Below the pieces are notes generated by a model, which worked only from the letters and a program-made list of their open reading frames with translations, was not told the origin of the DNA and searched no databases. From CAZRRV01 sp045660865 (GTDB lineage: Bacteria > Bacillota > Clostridia > Oscillospirales > Acutalibacteraceae): DNA of 64,000 bases. The translations under genes were made by a program, and so were the position numbers. Location: assembly GCA_045660865.1 (NCBI GenBank), contig JAZREP010000019.1:62001-126000 (forward strand), given 5' to 3'. Shown here in pieces: positions 58,450 through 64,000 of the stretch (the stretch's first letter is position 1; each line of letters opens with the position of its first letter).

Positions 58450-59880
58450 ATGATGAAATGGGAACAACTTTTAAGCACGGAAAGAGAGCGTGAAACAAAA
58501 AAATCTTCCCAAGATTTACGCAGTGAGTTTCAAAAAGATTATCACCGCATTATAGGCAGCGCATCTTTCCGCCGCTTGCAAGATAAAACACAGGTTTTCC
58601 CTTTGGATAAAAGCGATTTTGTGCGCACAAGACTTACCCATTCGTTAGAGGTGTCCTCCTTTGCAAAATCCTTGGCGCAATCAATCTTTGAAACCTTGCG
58701 TACCGATGGCAAGCACCCCGAAATAACTGCCGAATTGCGTGAGAAGGCTTATAATATTTTGGAGTGTGCAGGGCTTTTGCACGATATAGGCAATCCGCCC
58801 TTTGGCCATTTTGGAGAAAGCGCAATCAGAGAATGGTTCCGCAATAATCTTGAAAAACTGGAATTTGAAGGCAAGCCGCTTACCGAATACCTAACAAAGC
58901 AAATGCAAAACGATTTGTTATGGTTTGAGGGTAATGCACAAGCGCTGAGGCTGGTTGCAAAGCTGCATTTTCTGGTTGATGAAAAGGGTATGAACTTAAC
59001 CTTTGCGGTGTTAAACTCTATTATAAAATATCCTGTTTCTTCGGTTGAAATTGACAAGGCAAGCGGGGACATTAAACGTAAAAAGATGGGCTACTATTAC
59101 GCCGAGAGGGATTTGTTTAATCAAATAACCGACTCAACCGGCACTACAGGTTGCCGCTATCCGCTTACCTTTATTTTGGAGGCGGCTGACGATATTGCAT
59201 ACAAGACCGCCGATATTGAGGATGCGGCTAAAAAGAACTTTTTGTCATTAAATCAATTGCTTGAAGAACTTAAAAGTGAAAAATATGCAGGCGCCTGCCG
59301 TACCGACAGCGAGCGTGAAAATTACGACAAAGCAATAGAAAGATTAGAAAGCAATTACCAAAACAGCAAGCGCAGAGGCGTTTCTTCACCTGAGCTTAAC
59401 GCTCTGCAAAACTGGATTATTTATGTTCAAGGGAATTTATTGCGCTGTGCTGCTACTTCCTTTGTAAAGAACTACGACGGAATAATGAACGGCAGTTTTA
59501 ATGCCGAATTATTGGCTGATTCCAACGGCGCCGCACTAGCTAATGCGCTGGGTGATATTGCAATGCGGTATGTTTTTAAATCGGAGTATATAATAAAGCT
59601 TGAGCTTGCCGCAGGGAATATTATTAACTTCTTGCTTGATAATTTTGTAACAGCCGCTATAAATTACGATACTAAAAAGCCGCTTTCCCCCATAAATGAG
59701 CGTTTAATGGCTATTGTTTCGGACAACTATAAATATGTGTACGAAAAATATTCGAGTGGTTGCACAGAGCAAGAAAAACTATATTTACGCTTACTGCTTA
59801 TAACCGATTTTATTTGCGGAATGACCGACAATTATGCCAGAACATTATATCAAAATTTAAGCGGAACGGAGAAAATGTAA
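58450..59880 (+). CDS. dgt: Deoxyguanosinetriphosphate triphosphohydrolase-like HD protein
   Basis: The 476-residue product is a dNTP triphosphohydrolase of the HD superfamily. The segments FRRLQDKTQVFPLDKSDFVRTRLTHSLEVSS and LLHDIGNPPFGHFGE hold the metal ligands, and YPLTFILEAADDIAY the last aspartate. Such enzymes control dNTP pools. The ATG directly follows the kinase stop codon and has AAGGAG upstream. Its stop overlaps ung as TAATG. The length is in the range of E. coli-type Dgt. Confidence 0.92.
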   Translation: MMKWEQLLSTERERETKKSSQDLRSEFQKDYHRIIGSASFRRLQDKTQVFPLDKSDFVRTRLTHSLEVSSFAKSLAQSIFETLRTDGKHPEITAELREKAYNILECAGLLHDIGNPPFGHFGESAIREWFRNNLEKLEFEGKPLTEYLTKQMQNDLLWFEGNAQALRLVAKLHFLVDEKGMNLTFAVLNSIIKYPVSSVEIDKASGDIKRKKMGYYYAERDLFNQITDSTGTTGCRYPLTFILEAADDIAYKTADIEDAAKKNFLSLNQLLEELKSEKYAGACRTDSERENYDKAIERLESNYQNSKRRGVSSPELNALQNWIIYVQGNLLRCAATSFVKNYDGIMNGSFNAELLADSNGAALANALGDIAMRYVFKSEYIIKLELAAGNIINFLLDNFVTAAINYDTKKPLSPINERLMAIVSDNYKYVYEKYSSGCTEQEKLYLRLLLITDFICGMTDNYARTLYQNLSGTEKM

Positions 59881-60548
59881 TGGTGAATTTAGGGAACGAT
59901 TGGGATAATATTTTAGCCGATGAGTTTATAAAGCCATATTATTTAGAACTTCGGGAATTTTTGAAAAACGAATATAAGACTAAAACAATTTACCCCGATA
60001 TGCATTCAATATTTAATGCATTAAAGACCACCGCTTATAAGGATGTAAAGGTGGTTATTATAGGGCAAGACCCGTATCACGGGGAGGGCCAGGCGCACGG
60101 AATGTGTTTTTCGGTTCAAAAAGGTATTAAACCGCCACCCTCGCTCCAAAATATATTTAAAGAATTAAACAGCGATTTAGGTGTAACTACACCGCCGCAC
60201 GGCGAACTTACCTATTGGGCAAAGCAGGGTGTACTGCTGCTCAACACGGTACTGACGGTGCGCAGCGGAACTCCTAACAGCCACAAGGGAATGGGCTGGG
60301 AGAAATTTACCGACCGAGTTATAGCTGAGCTTAACAACAAGCAGACACCGGTAGTTTTTCTGCTTTGGGGAGCAAACGCAAAAAACAAGGCAAAGGTAAT
60401 CACAAACCCCATACATATTAAACTTGAAACGGTACACCCCAGTCCGCTTTCAGCGTACAATGGATTTTTTGGCTGCAAGCATTTTTCCAAAGCCAATGAG
60501 GCTTTGATTAAAAGCGGACAAACACCTATTGACTGGCAGATAGTTTAA
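59880..60548 (+). CDS. ung: Uracil-DNA glycosylase
   Basis: The 222-residue family 1 enzyme removes uracil from DNA. Motif A VVIIGQDPYHGEGQAHG with the catalytic Asp, the LLLNTVLTVR segment and motif B HPSPLSAYNGFFG with the catalytic His are intact. I chose the ATG at 59880, overlapping the dgt stop; the longer frame lies inside dgt. ACGGAG precedes it. Pairing with dgt makes a small nucleotide-pool and uracil-repair unit. Confidence 0.95.
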   Translation: MVNLGNDWDNILADEFIKPYYLELREFLKNEYKTKTIYPDMHSIFNALKTTAYKDVKVVIIGQDPYHGEGQAHGMCFSVQKGIKPPPSLQNIFKELNSDLGVTTPPHGELTYWAKQGVLLLNTVLTVRSGTPNSHKGMGWEKFTDRVIAELNNKQTPVVFLLWGANAKNKAKVITNPIHIKLETVHPSPLSAYNGFFGCKHFSKANEALIKSGQTPIDWQIV

Positions 60549-60550
60549 TA

Positions 60551-60591
60551 TTTACACTTTCTTAACACTTGATATCGGTTTAGGTTATAAA
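60551..60591 (+). promoter_or_regulatory. Two-component operon promoter with WalR/PhoP-like direct repeat
   Basis: TTTACA (60551-60556) and TTAACA (60562-60567) are separated by five bases. On the minus strand this reads TGTTAA-N5-TGTAAA, which fits the WalR consensus TGTWAH-N5-TGTWAH and is close to PhoP repeats. The second repeat doubles as the -35 for TATAAA at 60586-60591 (18-base spacing). Confidence 0.55.
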
Positions 60592-60623
60592 ATAAAACTT
60601 ATACCATAAAGGGAGGCGTAAAA

Positions 60624-61313
60624 ATGGCGCAGAATAAAATACTGATTGTCGATGATGACACCAATATATGCGAACTGCTAAGGCTCTATATGGAAAAAGA
60701 GGGCTATAAAACCTTTATTGTCAATGACGGTGAGGCGGCAGTAGAAGCGGCAAAAAAAGAAAACATTGACCTTGTTTTATTAGATGTTATGCTTCCTAAA
60801 CTTGACGGCTGGCAGGTTTGCCGTGAAATCCGCAAGTTTAGTGAGGTGCCGATAATAATGGTGACCGCTAAGGGTGAGGTTTTTGATAAGGTGTTAGGCT
60901 TGGAGCTTGGCGCTGATGATTACATTGCAAAACCTTTTGATACCAAAGAGGTAGTGGCCCGTGTTAAGGCGGTTTTGCGCCGCAGCGCACCCGAGTCGAA
61001 AAATGATGTTAAACTGTTGCAATACGATAAATTGCAGATAAACTTAACGACCTACGAGCTTATTGTAGACGGTAAAGCGGTTGATACACCGCCTAAAGAG
61101 TTAGAACTTATTTACCACCTTGCCAACAACCCCAACCGTGTTTATAAACGTGACCAGCTTTTAGATGAAGTTTGGGGTTTTGACTATTACGGCGATTCAC
61201 GTACAGTTGATGTACACATTAAACGATTGCGTGAAAAGTTAGAGGGTGTATCGTCCCAGTGGAATTTAAAAACCGTTTGGGGCGTTGGCTATAAATTTGA
61301 AACAAAAGGATAA
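60624..61313 (+). CDS. OmpR/PhoB-family response regulator
   Basis: The 229-residue product has a receiver domain (about 1-118; acidic pair DDD near residue 10, phospho-acceptor in LLDVMLPKLDGW, Thr in VTAKG, Lys in YIAKPFD) and an OmpR winged helix (about 130-228; RVYKRDQLLDEVWGFDYYGDSRTVDVHIKRLREKL). It is the partner of the histidine kinase four bases downstream. The direct repeat over its promoter suggests autoregulation. The protein is closest in layout to WalR, PhoP or VicR types, but the exact regulon is not readable. GGGAGG precedes the ATG. Confidence 0.93.
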   Translation: MAQNKILIVDDDTNICELLRLYMEKEGYKTFIVNDGEAAVEAAKKENIDLVLLDVMLPKLDGWQVCREIRKFSEVPIIMVTAKGEVFDKVLGLELGADDYIAKPFDTKEVVARVKAVLRRSAPESKNDVKLLQYDKLQINLTTYELIVDGKAVDTPPKELELIYHLANNPNRVYKRDQLLDEVWGFDYYGDSRTVDVHIKRLREKLEGVSSQWNLKTVWGVGYKFETKG

Positions 61314-61316
61314 TAA

Positions 61317-62747
61317 ATGAATAATAACCTATTTAAAAAATATTATTTCACCATTATTTGGCTGGTCCTTGCGTTCGTTTTGGTTTTGGTTATTGCGCTG
61401 AGCATTATGGTCGGCAGTTTCTTTTCAAACGATAAAAGAGAACTGTTGGATAAAAACTGCGATATTGCCGCAGACTTTTTCTATGATAATGCCAACGCAC
61501 AATCGGTGAATTTCCCGTTGTTTTATAATATAATACAGATTTCCTCCAGCGCCGGAGACTGCGATATGTTTATCAGCGATACGAAAGGCGAGGTAGTGTG
61601 TTGCAGTTGTAAAGACTGGCGTAACGAGGGATACTGTTTGCATTCCGACCAAACCTTAAAAGAATCAATACTTAAAAAAGCCTTGAAGAATGGGTATTTT
61701 GAGGTAGGAAGCCTTGGCGGTGCCTATAAAAACAATCATTATACTTCGGCAAAGGCGTTAAAGAATGCAAACGGAAATGCCGTCGGCCTGGTTTTTGCCA
61801 GCGTTCCTGCCTCCGATTTGCAGGAGTTATATATTTCGATGCTGCAAATGTTTATAGTAGCAACTATTATTTCGGTCTGTTTGATTTTGGCGTTTGCTTA
61901 TGCGGTAAGCTTGAGGCTGACAAGACCCTTAAAGCTTATGTCGGCGGCGGCAAAGTCTATGGCTAAGGGTGATTTTTCAAGGCGTATTCCCGTTCGTGGA
62001 AACGATGAGATTGCCGAGCTGTCCCAGTCCTTTAATGATATGACCGATGCGTTAAGCAGTTTAGAAATAATGCGCCGCAGTTTTGTGGCAAACGTATCGC
62101 ACGAGCTTAAAACACCTATGACAACAATAGGCGGATTTATTGACGGTATATTAGACGGTACAATTGATAAAAAAGAGCAAGACCAATATTTGAGAATCGT
62201 ATCCAATGAGATGAAGCGTCTTTCCCGGCTTGTGCAGTCCATGCTCAATCTTTCCAGATTGGAGTCGGGCGAGCAAAGGCCTAATTTTGCAGACGGAGAT
62301 TTGTCGCAAATTGTATTGTCCGCAGTTTTCTCCTTTGAACAAAAAATTGAGGAAAAGGGACTGGATATTCAAGGGCTTGATACATTAAGTGAAGCCAAAA
62401 TTCGTATGGATGCCGATTTAATGCATCAAGTAATTTACAACCTTATAGATAACGCTGTAAAATTTACAGAGGACGGCGGATATATAGCGTTCTCGTTACA
62501 AACTAACGACACCGAAACCGCCTTTACAATACGAAACAGCGGCAAGGGTATTCCCGAAAGCGATTTACCTCATATCTTTGAGCGCTTTTACAAGTCCGAC
62601 CGCTCCCGTTCGCATATCAAGGACAGCACGGGACTCGGCCTTTACATTGTTAAGTCAATAGTTGATATCCATAAGGGCAAAATTATTGTACGGAGCAAAG
62701 AAGACGCTTACACAGAATTTGAATTGGTTCTATCAAATAATATATAA
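61317..62747 (+). CDS. Sensor histidine kinase with HAMP and Cys-rich outer domain
   Basis: The 476-residue product has two membrane spans (about 12-34 and 180-202), an outer sensor domain between them, a HAMP domain (about 203-255), HisKA with VSHELKTPMTTIGGF and HATPase_c with NLIDNAVKF, NSGKGIPESDLPHIFERFYKSD and STGLGLYIVK. The outer domain carries six cysteines (48, 82, 95, 96, 98, 107), with a VCCSCKDWRNEGYC cluster. There is no PAS domain, unlike WalK of Bacillus. It is cotranscribed with the response regulator and the HtrA-like gene, consistent with envelope-stress sensing. Confidence 0.93.
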   Translation: MNNNLFKKYYFTIIWLVLAFVLVLVIALSIMVGSFFSNDKRELLDKNCDIAADFFYDNANAQSVNFPLFYNIIQISSSAGDCDMFISDTKGEVVCCSCKDWRNEGYCLHSDQTLKESILKKALKNGYFEVGSLGGAYKNNHYTSAKALKNANGNAVGLVFASVPASDLQELYISMLQMFIVATIISVCLILAFAYAVSLRLTRPLKLMSAAAKSMAKGDFSRRIPVRGNDEIAELSQSFNDMTDALSSLEIMRRSFVANVSHELKTPMTTIGGFIDGILDGTIDKKEQDQYLRIVSNEMKRLSRLVQSMLNLSRLESGEQRPNFADGDLSQIVLSAVFSFEQKIEEKGLDIQGLDTLSEAKIRMDADLMHQVIYNLIDNAVKFTEDGGYIAFSLQTNDTETAFTIRNSGKGIPESDLPHIFERFYKSDRSRSHIKDSTGLGLYIVKSIVDIHKGKIIVRSKEDAYTEFELVLSNNI

Positions 62748-62761
62748 GAAGGAAGAGTTAG

Positions 62762-64000
62762 ATGAGAGAGTTTGACCCAAATACTGAATTTGAGCCACAA
62801 GCAGAGCCCCAGTTGCAAGAGCAGCAGGAGGAAACTGCGGAGTACAGTGCGGAGTTTGACAGTACTGTTACAGATGAACAGCCGGGACCTGCGGTTATGG
62901 TTGATTTATCACCCAAAAGCCCGACCTTTAAAAACAACGGCTTAAAAATATTTTTAATTGTATTGGCGGTATTTTTAACCTTGTCAATAATTGTGTCCTG
63001 TGGTTATTTCCTTTCGGGTAGTAATAATGGAAATAAAGGTGGCTTTAACACCATTTTGGCGGACCGTCCTGAAGGTGCCGAGCTTAGCGCCGCACAGGAG
63101 GTTTATAAAAAAACCGCCGCATCGGTTGTTGGTATTATGGTTTATAACACCTTGGACAACGGCTCGGTTTCGCAGGCAAGCGGTGTAGTTTACAGCGATG
63201 ACGGATACATTGTAACAAACGACCATATTTATTCAAGTACACCAAAGCCGAAATTTAAAATCTGCACCAGCGACGGTAAGATTTACGATGCAGAATACGT
63301 TGCGGGCGACGCACGAAGCGACTTAGCCATTCTTAAAACAAATGCGCCCAACCTTAAAAAAGCAACCTTTGCAAACCCCAAGGATTTACTTGTTGGTCAA
63401 GAGGTAATTGCGGTTGGCTATCCCGCAGGAATTTATGAAAAATCCATTATGACAAGCGGTACGATTTCTTCTGTTGGCCGCCGCATAACCTCCTCTACAA
63501 CCTCTTATTCTATCCGCCTTATTCAAACCGACACAGCTATTAACCCCGGTAATTCGGGCGGTGCGCTGTTTAATATGTACGGTCAGGTTGCAGGTATTAC
63601 CTCCTCAAAAATAGTGGGTGATTCTTATGACCGCATAGGTTTTGCTATTCCTTCGGATACTGTTGTTAAAATTGCTGATTCGCTTATAAATCACGGTCAC
63701 GTTGAGGGCAGGGCACGCCTTGGTATAACCTACACAATGATTGACCTTGTGTCTGCAGAGGTAAACAACTGCCCCAGCGGTTTGTGTGTTGCCGCAATTT
63801 CCGAGGAGAGCGACCTTTACAAAAAGAACATTGGTGAGGGTGATATAATAACCCATATTAACGATGTTGAAATTACCAACAGCATTGTGGCGCTTGATAT
63901 TATTGATGCATCAGAGCCGGGTGACGTTGTAAGTCTTACGGTTTACAAAGCCAATACCAAGGCAAGCATAACCGTAAACGCTACAATGCTTAATGATGCA
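62762..64000 (+). CDS. HtrA/DegP-like membrane-anchored serine protease (3' end cut by window)
   Basis: The frame is open from the ATG at 62762 to the window edge (413 codons), so the gene is incomplete. The first 60 residues are Glu/Gln-rich and probably cytoplasmic, followed by one membrane span (about 61-83) and a trypsin-like domain with the full triad: His155 in TNDHIYSS, Asp187 in SDLAIL and Ser265 in NPGNSGGALFN. A PDZ domain begins at about residue 315 (RLGITYTMIDL) and includes LYKKNIGEGDIITHINDVEI. HtrA-like enzymes degrade misfolded envelope proteins. GAAGGAAGAG precedes the start, and it follows the histidine kinase by 14 bases, as in the yyc/wal cluster order of Bacillus. Confidence 0.92.
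   Translation, partial: MREFDPNTEFEPQAEPQLQEQQEETAEYSAEFDSTVTDEQPGPAVMVDLSPKSPTFKNNGLKIFLIVLAVFLTLSIIVSCGYFLSGSNNGNKGGFNTILADRPEGAELSAAQEVYKKTAASVVGIMVYNTLDNGSVSQASGVVYSDDGYIVTNDHIYSSTPKPKFKICTSDGKIYDAEYVAGDARSDLAILKTNAPNLKKATFANPKDLLVGQEVIAVGYPAGIYEKSIMTSGTISSVGRRITSSTTSYSIRLIQTDTAINPGNSGGALFNMYGQVAGITSSKIVGDSYDRIGFAIPSDTVVKIADSLINHGHVEGRARLGITYTMIDLVSAEVNNCPSGLCVAAISEESDLYKKNIGEGDIITHINDVEITNSIVALDIIDASEPGDVVSLTVYKANTKASITVNATMLNDA

Overview
The window is chromosomal DNA around the replication origin of a spore-forming-lineage Clostridia (probably Oscillospirales/Ruminococcaceae-like; the genus cannot be named from the sequence). The pointers are the block dnaA-dnaN-S4 protein-recF-remB-gyrB-gyrA, a SpoVAE gene, small families typical of Firmicutes (DUF951, DUF896, RemB, DUF6472-like), a glgB-glgC-glgD-glgA operon and many TTG/GTG starts behind strong GGAGG sites. 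Coding strand bias flips near 30 kb: most genes to the left lie on the minus strand and many to the right on the plus strand, as expected around oriC. The best oriC candidate is the AT-rich dnaA-dnaN gap (29556-29857), with further DnaA-box-like sites in the dnaA promoter.

Left arm. 0-7 kb: a DgkA/YegS-type lipid kinase; a zinc-ribbon/PASTA pseudokinase; then a plus-strand run DUF951-prfA-tsaC-coaE-M18 aminopeptidase. 7-9.5 kb: an unknown exported protein, glutamate dehydrogenase and tRNA-Glu/tRNA-Met(elongator). 9.5-19 kb: a long minus-strand run parA-parB-serS-transglutaminase-Asp/Glu racemase-DltA-like ligase-carrier protein-MBOAT-SGNH/DltD-like-lipoprotein, with two parS sites upstream of parA. 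19-22.3 kb: SpoVAE, a DUF3048 lipoprotein and a birA-bioY biotin operon with a candidate BirA operator. 22.4-31.2 kb: the gyrase/recF/dnaN/dnaA block.

Right arm. 31-36 kb: a zinc-ribbon membrane protein, iscS-iscU and an LtaS-like phosphoglycerol transferase. 36-40 kb: DUF896, a PTS-IIC-like permease and feoA-feoB-FeoB-associated peptide. 40-44 kb: a GT2-GtrA-phosphodiester glycosidase three-part protein, a TcaA-like anchored protein and a PAP2 phosphatase. 44-45.8 kb: a regulatory island with a small XRE regulator under a large dyad, and a phage-type divergent switch (S24 repressor against an ArpU/DUF1492-like regulator) with four related operators. 45.8-48.2 kb: a polar amino-acid ABC transporter. 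48.6-54.4 kb: the glycogen operon. 54.4-57.4 kb: a large MacB-like ABC exporter. 57.5-64 kb: a PfkB sugar-phosphate kinase, dgt, ung, then a response regulator, histidine kinase and HtrA-like protease resembling a WalRK/PhoPR unit; the protease runs off the end.

The envelope genes form a theme: the LtaS-like synthase could make a polyanionic polymer that the Dlt-like genes esterify, while the racemase beside the ligase and the altered ligase pocket make the amino acid used uncertain. The most unusual items are this Dlt-like cluster, the pseudokinase, the operator-rich repressor switch without phage structural genes, the three-domain glycosyltransferase fusion and a DnaA with a changed recognition helix.
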